From: a virus
Virus record (IMG/VR): IMGVR_UViG_3300032677_000188
Span: 1 to 21,612 of that record
Reading direction: 5' to 3' (one strand)
Length of the DNA: 21,612 nt
The notes under the pieces are model-generated. The model saw only the letters and a list, made by a program, of their open reading frames with translations. It searched no databases and had not been told where the DNA came from. A program made the position numbers and the translations under genes. Below are positions 7,901 to 13,927 of this stretch, in pieces; position 1 is the first letter of the stretch; every line of letters starts with the position of its first letter.

Positions 7901-8245
7901 ATGAAAAAGACCAAGACCGGCGTCAACCCAGACGGAAGCGATCACTTCACGTACGACTTCTCGGATCACCCAGGAATGCAAGACGACGACGTGACGAAGC
8001 ACACGCACGTTCTCATCATCACCCCGGACGGAATAAACGGGACCGTCTCCACAGCAGATGGGACCACGTACGATCTCAGCGACAAGTGGATCGCAGTAGC
8101 AACCGAGCACGCTGACGAGGTAGCCGCAAACATTCACACGACGGCTCTGGCCCTTGGCTACACCGCCGACCAAGTGCCGTCCGTAGGCCCAATTCAGGCC
8201 GCTCGCGATGCGTTCCTAGCGGCAGGCTGGACGCCCTCGGCGTGA
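7901..8245 (+). CDS. Small acidic protein in virion operon, unknown function
   Basis: 114-residue protein that I do not recognise. It starts at ATG 7901, seven bases after the previous stop, with a modest AGGA site. It is acidic and His/Asp-rich in the first half (DHPGMQDDDVTKHTHVLIITPDG), then helical (EHADEVAANIHTTALALGY). It lacks membrane segments, signal peptide and Cys pairs. The stop overlaps the next start as GTGA, so it is co-translated with the following virion protein. Possible roles include a fibre chaperone or minor capsid/tail protein; the sequence does not decide. Confidence 0.55.
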   Translation: MKKTKTGVNPDGSDHFTYDFSDHPGMQDDDVTKHTHVLIITPDGINGTVSTADGTTYDLSDKWIAVATEHADEVAANIHTTALALGYTADQVPSVGPIQAARDAFLAAGWTPSA

Positions 8246-9138
8246 TTGCTCTTGGCGTCTCGTCTTCCCTCAATGCGGTAGCGACGACGGGGTCCACTGT
8301 CACCTACACGGTTACCGGGGCGTTGATGTCGAACGCGTCCCCTCCTGTCGTCACGTCCTACGAAGTTCTCGCGCAGGGACAGATAGCGGCCAGTGCGGGG
8401 GCGTTGTTCAGTACGTCCAGTTCGCAAACGGCGTTGGTATCTGACATCCACCTGCTCAACACATCAGCGTCGGCGGTACAGACGGTATCGCTCTACATCG
8501 CCGGAACGGCGACAACGAACCAAATCAATACCCTGATAATTCCCATTGCGGGATGGGCGCACTACGAAGCCGGTAACGGGTGGATCGTCTACAACTCTGT
8601 AGGAACGCCGGTCACGGGTTCGTCGGTTGGCGGAGCCCTCGGCACGCCAGCAACAGCGAGCCAAGCAGCGGCGACGATGACCGCAGGATCGGCCAACATC
8701 GTCCCCGGGTCGCTCTTCCAACTTCCCACCGGATCACTGGTAGCGGGATCAACGTTTCGTTGGACCATCAACCTATCCAAAACTGCGGCGGGAACGGCCA
8801 CGTTCACCGTTACGGTGAAGTTCGGTACGGCAGGGACCACATCTGACGCGGCTATCGCCACGTGGACTTCGGGCACCAACACGGCGATAATCGACTACGG
8901 GCTGCTCGTAGTCACGTGCAATATTCTCACGACGGGGTCAGGGGGTACAGCCAACTGCCTCGCGTACTACAGCCACAACCCCGGCGTCGTCGCCACGGGA
9001 CTCGGGTTGATCGGTGTCGTCCCAGGTTCGACGGCCACCCTCAACACCACCTCGGCCTCTCCCTACTTCCACATTGACGTTACGCCGGGCTCATCGGCAG
9101 TAATGGTGGGAAACGCCATAGCCGAGCGTCTGGCGTAA
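8242..9138 (+). CDS. Beta-rich virion structural protein, probable fibre or decoration domain
   Basis: 298-residue protein starting at GTG 8242 in a GTGA overlap. Two parts are visible. Residues about 1-125 contain a beta domain with SDIHLLNTSASAVQTVSLYI and WIVYNSVGTPVTG, a strand pattern I have seen in phage structural proteins. Residues about 130-298 form a jelly-roll-like C-terminal domain (VPGSLFQLPTGSLVAGSTFRW, ATFTVTVKFG, SPYFHIDVTPGS), similar in style to head-fibre, tail-fibre and decoration C-terminal domains. No enzymatic motif is present. Placed between an acidic small protein and a long repeat protein, it probably forms part of the host-contact surface. Family name uncertain. Confidence 0.6.
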   Translation: MIALGVSSSLNAVATTGSTVTYTVTGALMSNASPPVVTSYEVLAQGQIAASAGALFSTSSSQTALVSDIHLLNTSASAVQTVSLYIAGTATTNQINTLIIPIAGWAHYEAGNGWIVYNSVGTPVTGSSVGGALGTPATASQAAATMTAGSANIVPGSLFQLPTGSLVAGSTFRWTINLSKTAAGTATFTVTVKFGTAGTTSDAAIATWTSGTNTAIIDYGLLVVTCNILTTGSGGTANCLAYYSHNPGVVATGLGLIGVVPGSTATLNTTSASPYFHIDVTPGSSAVMVGNAIAERLA

Positions 9139-9141
9139 GAA

Positions 9142-10188
9142 ATGTCCACGCCATCGTCGGCGTCGTGGTTCTTTGGTGCGCCGGACCCGTTCGACGACTT
9201 CGCTGGTCCCCTTGCACAAGTAGCGACCAGTTACGGAGCCGTTGGTTCTGGGGGATTCTCTTACTCGGGTTCTGCCACGGCGAGCCCCGTGGCGTCATCA
9301 TCGACGACGTACGCCTACACGGGAGCTGCGGGGGCATCCCTGGTGACATCGGGTGCATCCTCCTACCCCTTCGCCGCGTCAGCCGCGGCGTCCCCGTCGG
9401 TAGGGACAGCCACCACTTATTCCTATTCGGGCAACGCGAGCCTTCAGTTCCAGGTATCTGCCTCGGGTGCGTATCCCTTTTTGGGTTCAGCCTCGGCGAG
9501 TCCGGTAGTTTCCTCGGTGACCAGTTACCCGTTCCTCGGTGCGTCGTCGCTTTCCATCAAAGTCGCCTCAACCGTGTCGTACACCTACTCGGGGGCTGCG
9601 GGGATTGCCCTAAATATTGGCTCCTCGACGACGTTCTCCTACTCTGGGTCGGCGTCGGTAAAACTTGCCACGAGCGGGTCAGGTCCATACCTCTTCGCGG
9701 GCTCCCTGTCCGTATCCGTTCAAGTACTTGGGTCTTCGCAGTTCCTCTATCTCGGGTACGGCTCGGCGAGTCCGGTCGTGTCCTCTGCATCCTCCTACCC
9801 CTTCGCCGCGTCAGCCGCGGCGTCCCCGTCGGTAGGGGGGATGGGGCCGTACCTGTACTCGGGTTCTGCCACGGCGAACATAGGGTCGGATTCCTACTAC
9901 GTCACGGGATCGGCGAAGTACCTGTTTTCCTCCACTGGGCAAGTGAGTCCCGTCATCGCGGGCGTCGCAGTCTACCTGTATTCCGGCTTGGCGGTCGGGG
10001 TTCTCAAGTTCATCGGGATACCAGGCACCGCGTCCAGTTCCACCGCTGCCGCAGTGGTTCGCGGATCGCTGATTTCGGGTCTTGTCGCTGGTTCGGTGAG
10101 ATATCCGCTGCTTAGGGGCAGTACAATTGGGCCAAGCGTTCGAGGCGCGACCAAGTCGGCGGCGGTCCGTGGGATGACTGAGGTTTAG
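9142..10188 (+). CDS. Fibre-like protein of 18-residue tandem repeats
   Basis: 348-residue Ser/Ala/Gly/Tyr-rich protein that I do not recognise. Residues 39-236 are eleven tandem units of exactly 18 residues with no indels, following [YF]-x-[YF]-x-[GA]-x-x-x-x-x-x-x-V-x(5), as in YPFLGSASASPVVSSVTS. Further degenerate copies run to about residue 290. The C-terminus changes to RGS/RGAT/RGMT motifs (about 305-345) that may be a capping or attachment region. The strict aromatic and small-residue spacing suggests a beta-solenoid or extended beta fibre. Placement among virion genes makes a tail fibre, stalk or adhesin likely, but this is inference. ATG 9142 lies three bases after the previous stop; TAG is followed at once by the next ATG. 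Confidence 0.65.
   Translation: MSTPSSASWFFGAPDPFDDFAGPLAQVATSYGAVGSGGFSYSGSATASPVASSSTTYAYTGAAGASLVTSGASSYPFAASAAASPSVGTATTYSYSGNASLQFQVSASGAYPFLGSASASPVVSSVTSYPFLGASSLSIKVASTVSYTYSGAAGIALNIGSSTTFSYSGSASVKLATSGSGPYLFAGSLSVSVQVLGSSQFLYLGYGSASPVVSSASSYPFAASAAASPSVGGMGPYLYSGSATANIGSDSYYVTGSAKYLFSSTGQVSPVIAGVAVYLYSGLAVGVLKFIGIPGTASSSTAAAVVRGSLISGLVAGSVRYPLLRGSTIGPSVRGATKSAAVRGMTEV
9354..9405 (+). repeat. 52-bp exact direct repeat, copy 1
   Basis: Identical to 9786-9837. The copies lie 432 bp apart, which is eight 54-bp units and 144 codons, so recombination between them would delete or duplicate sequence without breaking the frame. Confidence 0.9.
9786..9837 (+). repeat. 52-bp exact direct repeat, copy 2
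   Basis: Second copy of the 9354-9405 sequence, covering the end of unit 10 and most of unit 11 in the fibre-like gene. The bases just outside differ, so the identity has sharp limits. Confidence 0.9.
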
Positions 10189-10566
10189 ATGGCAACAACG
10201 AATTATGTCTACACGTCGGGAACCGTCGTGCGCGTCGGGACCGACCCGACATTCAGCCCGCCAGGAGCACCGTTCACTAGTATTTCGGGCGTTCTCGTCA
10301 ACCCTGACGTGGTCACCTTCAGTTACTCCTACCAAGGTCAGACGGTCGTGACCTACACATGGACAAACGGGCAGGTACCCCCTGATCCGTCGTACAAGAT
10401 CGTAAAGGATTCTACAGGAGTCTTCCACATTGACATCGACACCACGGGATACGAAGGTGTGTGCATCTACACGTGGGAAGGGGCACCAGGGTTGAGCGGG
10501 CTTGACGCCACCAAGACTCAGGTCGTGGCTGCGGGAACGTTCACGGTATCACCGAACCCTCTCTAG
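10189..10566 (+). CDS. Ig-like beta-sandwich virion protein
   Basis: 125-residue protein starting at ATG 10189 immediately after the previous TAG. Strand-rich sequence (VVTFSYSYQGQTVVTYTW, GVFHIDIDTTGYEGVCIYTWEG, VVAAGTFTVSP) gives the look of a single Ig-like or fibronectin-like domain. Actinophages carry such small beta-sandwich proteins near tail or head fibre genes, where they may decorate the particle or bind surface glycans. There are no membrane segments or catalytic motifs. It is the last gene of the virion module; only 41 bases separate it from the WhiB gene. Confidence 0.6.
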   Translation: MATTNYVYTSGTVVRVGTDPTFSPPGAPFTSISGVLVNPDVVTFSYSYQGQTVVTYTWTNGQVPPDPSYKIVKDSTGVFHIDIDTTGYEGVCIYTWEGAPGLSGLDATKTQVVAAGTFTVSPNPL

Positions 10567-10607
10567 ATCCGCCATTTTTGCTCATTGACGTGCGAGAATG
10601 CAAGGTA

Positions 10608-10910
10608 ATGAACCCACAGGACGCCGAATGCCGAAAGCGCGGAATCCCTTGTAACTGGTTCTTCGATTATGAGAACATCGCCAATCCGAATCATCCTCTC
10701 GGGCGGGTTCCAAAAGCGTGTGTCGACGCTTGCGCGAATTGCTCCATCCGTGTCGAATGCCTCGACTGGGCGTTGAGCCACGAACTGCACGGATATTGGG
10801 CCGGGACTCGCAAGAACGCGCGCCAGAAACTCCGTAAAACTCTAGGGGTGAGGCTTATTCGTAGCGAGTCGTCGCCTCCGTGGTGGGATGAGGACACTAC
10901 TTGGGTGTAG
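10608..10910 (+). CDS. WhiB-family Fe-S transcriptional regulator
   Basis: 100-residue WhiB-like protein. The family binds a 4Fe-4S cluster through four Cys and modulates sigma-factor-dependent transcription in actinobacteria. The canonical ligands are C15, C42, C45 and C51 (CANCSIRVEC gives C-x2-C-x5-C), followed by the turn motif GYWAG at 62-66 and a basic C-terminal tail (TRKNARQKLRK). Two extra Cys, C8 and C38, flank the normal set. ATG 10608 with a nearby AAGG site is preferred over TTG 10578, which would add ten residues starting inside the previous intergenic gap. The family is essentially restricted to actinobacteria and their phages. It may reprogram host transcription or switch phage stages; the target is unknown. 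Confidence 0.9.
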   Translation: MNPQDAECRKRGIPCNWFFDYENIANPNHPLGRVPKACVDACANCSIRVECLDWALSHELHGYWAGTRKNARQKLRKTLGVRLIRSESSPPWWDEDTTWV

Positions 10911-10963
10911 GCTGACCCGTACCTAGTGGAGCGAGGGGTTATGACGGCGATAATGGAAGGTCA

Positions 10964-11302
10964 GTGAGATTTCGGCTGGTGGCGTTGGCCACCGTGTCGC
11001 TACTGCTCTCCCTCCCCGCAGGGGCATCGAGGCCGTTGGTCAGTTCGACCATCATGGCCAAGGTAGTGAAGGTCGCCCAGTGCGAGACCCATGGAAAATG
11101 GAACTCGCGTGGTCCCGTATACCAAGGGGGACTAGGATGGCTTCATTCGACGTGGTTGGACTACCGTGCTCCGTCGTTCCCCTTGGATATGTCAAATGCG
11201 ACCCCTCAGCAACAGGCATGGGCGATGGACCGATTCGTCTCTCAGACCCTTCATTACTGGCCGCACCAGAATTATCCGATGACGTGCGGCGGCGGGTACT
11301 GA
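10964..11302 (+). CDS. Secreted Rpf-like / transglycosylase-like muralytic protein
   Basis: 112-residue protein with a Sec-type signal peptide (basic RFR, then ALATVSLLLSL, likely cleaved near AGA-S at 20-23) and one catalytic-type domain. VAQCETHGKW places C40 and E41 as in the resuscitation-promoting factor fold, where the Glu is catalytic; GGLGWLHSTW and ATPQQQAWAMDRF match the later Rpf segments, and C108 is the probable disulfide partner of C40. Rpf domains cleave peptidoglycan. GTG 10964 is preceded by GGAAGG at 10955-10960. It could be a lysis enzyme exported without a holin, or help entry. No holin or amidase gene is adjacent. A terminator follows. Confidence 0.8.
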   Translation: MRFRLVALATVSLLLSLPAGASRPLVSSTIMAKVVKVAQCETHGKWNSRGPVYQGGLGWLHSTWLDYRAPSFPLDMSNATPQQQAWAMDRFVSQTLHYWPHQNYPMTCGGGY

Positions 11303-11320
11303 CAACGGCTACAATAACGG

Positions 11321-11346
11321 TGATCCGTTTATCCCTTTACGGATCA
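11321..11346 (+). other. 8-bp inverted repeat downstream of the lysin gene
   Basis: TGATCCGT at 11321-11328 pairs perfectly with ACGGATCA at 11339-11346 around a 10-base loop. It lies 18 bases after the lysin stop and before the main terminator hairpin. It may protect the mRNA 3' end, assist termination or bind a protein; no poly-T follows. Confidence 0.5.
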
Positions 11347-11363
11347 GCACCTTTCCACTGGTG

Positions 11364-11400
11364 ACAAGACCCCCTAGCGCCCCCTGCTAGGGGGTCTTGT
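11364..11400 (+). terminator. Strong hairpin terminator after the late operon
   Basis: A perfect 14-bp stem (ACAAGACCCCCTAG with its complement at 11387-11400) closes a 9-base loop. It is GC-rich and lies between the lysin gene and the first early promoter cassette, so it should stop late transcription before the recombination genes. There is no U-tract (GCGTGCC follows), as is common for terminators in high-GC actinobacteria. Confidence 0.8.
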
Positions 11401-11421
11401 GCGTGCCAAGTCGATCCACCG

Positions 11422-11494
11422 CTATAGACTAGACACCCGTCTACAACCCTGCTACACTTCAACCAACCCAGTGGAAAGGAAATGAAATGGACAT
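11422..11494 (+). promoter_or_regulatory. Repeated promoter-leader cassette, copy 1
   Basis: Contains TAGACA (-35, 11430-11435), a 17-base spacer and TACACT (-10, 11453-11458) with an extended TGC just before it. The predicted transcript start is near 11465. A Shine-Dalgarno GGAAAGGA (11473-11480) precedes ATG 11487 of the Gam-like gene by six bases. A dyad TAGAC-N4-GTCTA (11430-11443) overlaps the -35 box and is a candidate operator. The 73 bp are identical to copy 2 at 13411-13483. An out-of-frame ATG at 11482 is too close to the Shine-Dalgarno to compete well. Confidence 0.85.
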
Positions 11495-12044
11495 CGAAGT
11501 AACTGAGTCGCTGACAGAATTCCTGTTGAGCGAGGGGGAGCCAGAAGACTTCAACAACTCTGGCTTCGTCATCACGACGGAGGACCAAGCGATATGGGCG
11601 ATGCGCAAACTAGCGGACGCTCAACGAAAGATAGACGCGATCACTCTGCGAGCTGAGACCGAACGTCGACGGATAAACGCATGGGAGGACCAATCGACGA
11701 AACCGTTTTCTTCGACGGTGGAGTATTTCGCTGGACTCCTCGGGTCGTACGCCACATGCCAGCGTGACGAGGGGGTGAAACACCTCTCGTACCCTGACGG
11801 ATATGTGCAGACACGGGCAACACAGGACAAGGTGGTGGTCGCCGACAACGAAAAGTTCGTTGACTGGGCTATCTCCACGGGACATCAGTCGTGGATCAGG
11901 ACCCATAGCGAGGCAGATTTGGGCTTTATAAAGTCCATCGCTCAGTTTTCTGACGAGAATGTCATATCTGACACGGGGGAGGTAGTCGAAGGGCTGCGCC
12001 ACATCCCCGCTGGCGTATCGGTGTCCATAAAGGTGAGTGAGTGA
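11487..12044 (+). CDS. Gam-like host nuclease inhibitor
   Basis: 185-residue protein resembling the Mu Gam family, which binds double-stranded DNA ends and blocks host exonucleases such as RecBCD or AddAB. Matching features are the helical first half (DQAIWAMRKLADAQRKIDAI, then ETERRRINAWEDQ), a second helix pair around a hydrophobic FAGLLGSYA, the beta segment LSYPDGYVQTRATQDKVVV, and FVDWAI near the C-terminal third. It is first in the operon behind promoter cassette copy 1 and overlaps the ERF recombinase gene, a common pairing of end protection with strand annealing. The start at ATG 11487 is fixed by the Shine-Dalgarno in the cassette. Confidence 0.8.
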   Translation: MDIEVTESLTEFLLSEGEPEDFNNSGFVITTEDQAIWAMRKLADAQRKIDAITLRAETERRRINAWEDQSTKPFSSTVEYFAGLLGSYATCQRDEGVKHLSYPDGYVQTRATQDKVVVADNEKFVDWAISTGHQSWIRTHSEADLGFIKSIAQFSDENVISDTGEVVEGLRHIPAGVSVSIKVSE

Positions 12045-12817
12045 TGCAGAGCGAACAGATCAACGAACTTTCCGCCGCACTCGTCGCCTTTCAGGGGGAG
12101 ATGGGGACGGTTCCCAAGGGGTCGGTAAACCCGTTCTTCAAATCCAAGTACGCCGACCTTGCCGATGTGAAAGTGGCCGCAAGCCCAGTCGCGGCCAAGC
12201 ATGGGTTAGCAGTCACCCAATTCCCGACCACCCAGGACGGAGAACCCGCATTGATGTCGATGCTGGTTCACTCGTCAGGGCAGTGGATATCGGACGTTGC
12301 TAAGTTGATGGTAAAGACCACCGACCCACAAGGGCAGGGATCTGGACTGACGTACATGAGACGCTACGCATACTGTTCAATCCTCGGAATTGTGGCTGAC
12401 GAAGACGACGACGGGAACAAAGGGTCTAGTAAGCCCGTAGAGCGTCCCTCTGGACAATCACAGGGAAACCCTAGCGACCCGAGACTAGAGGCGATTTTGG
12501 CCGCTGAGGGGTCGGGGAACACCTTCGTCGATGACATCTGCGCCAAGTACCGCCAGTACGGGAAACTTTCTGAGAACCAGATCGCAAAGGCGTTCGAGGC
12601 GGCGACCAAGCCGCGAAATCCCGTGCGCATCGAAGATTCAGACCGTCAAGCGCAATTGATACGCATAATCTCGGGATTCACCGACGAGCAGAAGGCCGAA
12701 CTGTCGGACCACTGGGACGACAAGGGACTTCCTTCCATCCGTACGGGGATGAATACTGAACAACTAGACAAGGCAGAGAGCCTGGTGCGGTTTCTCTCCA
12801 ACCCCGCCGGAGAGTAG
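12044..12817 (+). CDS. erf: ERF-family single-strand annealing recombinase
   Basis: 257-residue ERF protein that anneals complementary single strands during phage recombination or genome circularisation. Family landmarks are NPFFKSKYADLADV (about 27-40), a central beta region with SMLVHSSGQWI, and the diagnostic GSGLTYMRRYAYCSILGIVADEDDDGN (read as two adjoining motifs near 100-126). A linker rich in Ser, Pro and Gln follows, then a helical C-terminal domain (about 155-255) that may interact with partners. ATG 12044 overlaps the Gam stop (TGATG); GTG 12041, one codon earlier, is an equally close alternative. A terminator follows 24 bases after the stop. With Gam it forms the recombination module. 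Confidence 0.9.
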   Translation: MQSEQINELSAALVAFQGEMGTVPKGSVNPFFKSKYADLADVKVAASPVAAKHGLAVTQFPTTQDGEPALMSMLVHSSGQWISDVAKLMVKTTDPQGQGSGLTYMRRYAYCSILGIVADEDDDGNKGSSKPVERPSGQSQGNPSDPRLEAILAAEGSGNTFVDDICAKYRQYGKLSENQIAKAFEAATKPRNPVRIEDSDRQAQLIRIISGFTDEQKAELSDHWDDKGLPSIRTGMNTEQLDKAESLVRFLSNPAGE

Positions 12818-12840
12818 TACTCTCGTTTCACCTCATCAAC

Positions 12841-12877
12841 GCATAAAGCCCAGAGATTGTCTCTCTGGGCTTTATGC
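12841..12877 (+). terminator. Perfect 16-bp hairpin terminator after the ERF gene
   Basis: GCATAAAGCCCAGAGA (12841-12856) pairs without mismatch with 12862-12877 around a 5-base loop. The arms contain AAAGCCC and GGGCTTT, so the stem itself supplies a short T-run. Symmetry means it could act in both directions. It separates the Gam-ERF unit from the following winged-helix gene. Confidence 0.85.
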
Positions 12878-12939
12878 GGCTATCCCGTGAAAGGTCGCCA
12901 AGTGATTCTATCAGCAGTCTTAAGACGCAGGTGCGAAAA

Positions 12940-13410
12940 GTGAGTGTCCGCGTCCAAACCTACGTATGGCAGCTGAAACTTACCCCTACCCAAAAACTCG
13001 TGGCGATAGCGTTGGCCGACCACTGCCACGATGACGGGTCAGAGGCCCGCCCGAGTCAAGAAACCATCTGCAAAAAGACCGGACTTGGTATTACCGCAGT
13101 GAGAAGAACTCTCCACCAGCTCGTCGACCTGGGGGTGATGATCCTAGATCGTCCGTCGAGCCAACATCGGGCAAATTGCTACATGTTCTTGATACCTAAC
13201 GGGTTCGCGACCATCAGACCGTCACGAGAGGTGGGTCTGGCCCCAGACCGTCCCTTGGGTTCCCAGACCGTCCCCTCAGTCCGTCCAGACCGTCACGAGG
13301 GGACGCCTAACCATAAAGAACCATCATTAGAAACCGGACAAACGGAGATTGTTGATTTGTTGGCTATCCGAGCAACCAACGACAGAATATTCAATCGTAA
13401 AAGAACTTAA
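12940..13410 (+). CDS. Winged-helix replication-type DNA-binding protein
   Basis: Protein of 156 residues from GTG 12940, with a helix-turn-helix_36-like domain as found in phage replication initiators and O/DnaD-like proteins. SVRVQTYVWQLKLTPTQKLVAIALADHCHDDG opens the domain (quoted here as a contiguous pair of helices), RPSQETICKKTGLGITAVRR is the recognition helix region, and the wing includes VMILDRPSSQHRANCYMF. The frame is open back to ATG 12874, but that ATG lies inside the terminator arm; homologues as I recall them begin near SVRV. The C-terminal half is Pro/Arg-rich with repeated DRP and QTVPS and then an NHKEPSLE segment, probably disordered. No helicase loader gene is adjacent. 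Function inferred from domain. Confidence 0.65.
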   Translation: MSVRVQTYVWQLKLTPTQKLVAIALADHCHDDGSEARPSQETICKKTGLGITAVRRTLHQLVDLGVMILDRPSSQHRANCYMFLIPNGFATIRPSREVGLAPDRPLGSQTVPSVRPDRHEGTPNHKEPSLETGQTEIVDLLAIRATNDRIFNRKRT

Positions 13411-13483
13411 CTATAGACTAGACACCCGTCTACAACCCTGCTACACTTCAACCAACCCAGTGGAAAGGAAATGAAATGGACAT
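13411..13483 (+). promoter_or_regulatory. Repeated promoter-leader cassette, copy 2
   Basis: Identical over 73 bp to copy 1 and beginning directly after the stop of the winged-helix gene. It has TAGACA at 13419-13424, TACACT at 13442-13447 with extended TGC, and the dyad at 13419-13432. The Shine-Dalgarno leads into ATG 13476 of the zinc-ribbon gene. The leftmost base of the identity is the first base after a TAA stop, so the cassette sits as a clean module between genes. Confidence 0.85.
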
Positions 13484-13733
13484 AATCACTTGCCCAGACT
13501 GCGGAACCTCGGAGAATGTTCACGCGACAGAAAAGGGGTATTTGTGCGCACTCTGTCTTGCTCATTGGCCTTACGACCATCGTGAGGCTTGCTGCGAACC
13601 TGACTTCGACTACGAGAAGGGAAAGTACGTTCACGGGCCGGACTGCCGAGCATGGTTCATGGCCGAAGGCGACCGGCTGATCGAAGAGTTGAAGAAGAGC
13701 ATCAACAACCTGAGGGAGTTGGTCGGAGAATGA
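13476..13733 (+). CDS. Small zinc-ribbon protein
   Basis: 85-residue protein with an N-terminal zinc ribbon: C6-x2-C9 (CPDC) and C24-x2-C27 (CALC). A second Cys group (C39, C40 and the C of HGPDC near 57) could bind another metal ion. The C-terminus is a charged helix (RLIEELKKSINNLRELVG). I do not recognise a specific family. It is the first gene behind promoter cassette copy 2, so it should be among the earliest and most strongly expressed. The stop overlaps the next start as ATGA. DNA, RNA or protein binding is possible; the sequence does not say which. Confidence 0.65.
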   Translation: MDIITCPDCGTSENVHATEKGYLCALCLAHWPYDHREACCEPDFDYEKGKYVHGPDCRAWFMAEGDRLIEELKKSINNLRELVGE

Positions 13734-13927
13734 ATATCGAAACAAAATTCGGAATTGGTGACCGTAGTGACTATGGGGTTGTGTCAGATGTCGAGATATA
13801 TGTGAGCGATGGAGAGATCGTAATTAAATACTGGCACCGAAACGGAGTTGAGTGGATACCCGAGGATGAAATGTCCATGATTTCATTAGCGTGTAAACAC
13901 ACTATCCCTGAGGTCGAGGTTCGATGA
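13730..13927 (+). CDS. Small acidic protein, unknown function
   Basis: 65-residue protein starting at ATG 13730 in an ATGA overlap; a longer reading from GTG 13652 would run far into the zinc-ribbon gene and is unlikely. The sequence alternates strand and turn (VVSDVEIYVSDGEIVIKYW), resembling a small SH3-like or Tudor-like barrel with conserved-looking aromatic residues (YWHRNGVEWIP). No catalytic motif is visible. It is co-translated with the zinc-ribbon protein and with the hexapeptide repeat protein that follows. Confidence 0.55.
   Translation: MNIETKFGIGDRSDYGVVSDVEIYVSDGEIVIKYWHRNGVEWIPEDEMSMISLACKHTIPEVEVR

Larger units (their letters stand above)
9256..9849 (+). repeat. Eleven-unit 54-bp coding tandem repeat
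   Basis: Units of exactly 54 bp encode the 18-residue repeats of the fibre-like protein. Most units have diverged at DNA level, but units 3 and 11 share a 52-bp identical stretch, which points to recent copying or gene conversion. Confidence 0.8.

Noticed and set aside
10941-10967. Eight-codon frame (MTAIMEGQ) ending in a GTGA overlap with the lysin gene
   Set aside because: Short enough to be chance, and lacks its own Shine-Dalgarno. The lysin GTG has an independent ribosome binding site.
12810-12825. GAGAGTAGTACTCTC inverted repeat over the ERF stop codon as a second terminator
   Set aside because: The loop would be one base or require opening the stem; the perfect 16-bp hairpin just downstream explains termination better.
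13652-13729. Upstream GTG extension of the 65-residue protein gene
   Set aside because: It would overlap the zinc-ribbon gene by 82 bases and gives an Arg/Glu-rich out-of-frame-type sequence; ATG 13730 fits the ATGA pattern of the operon.
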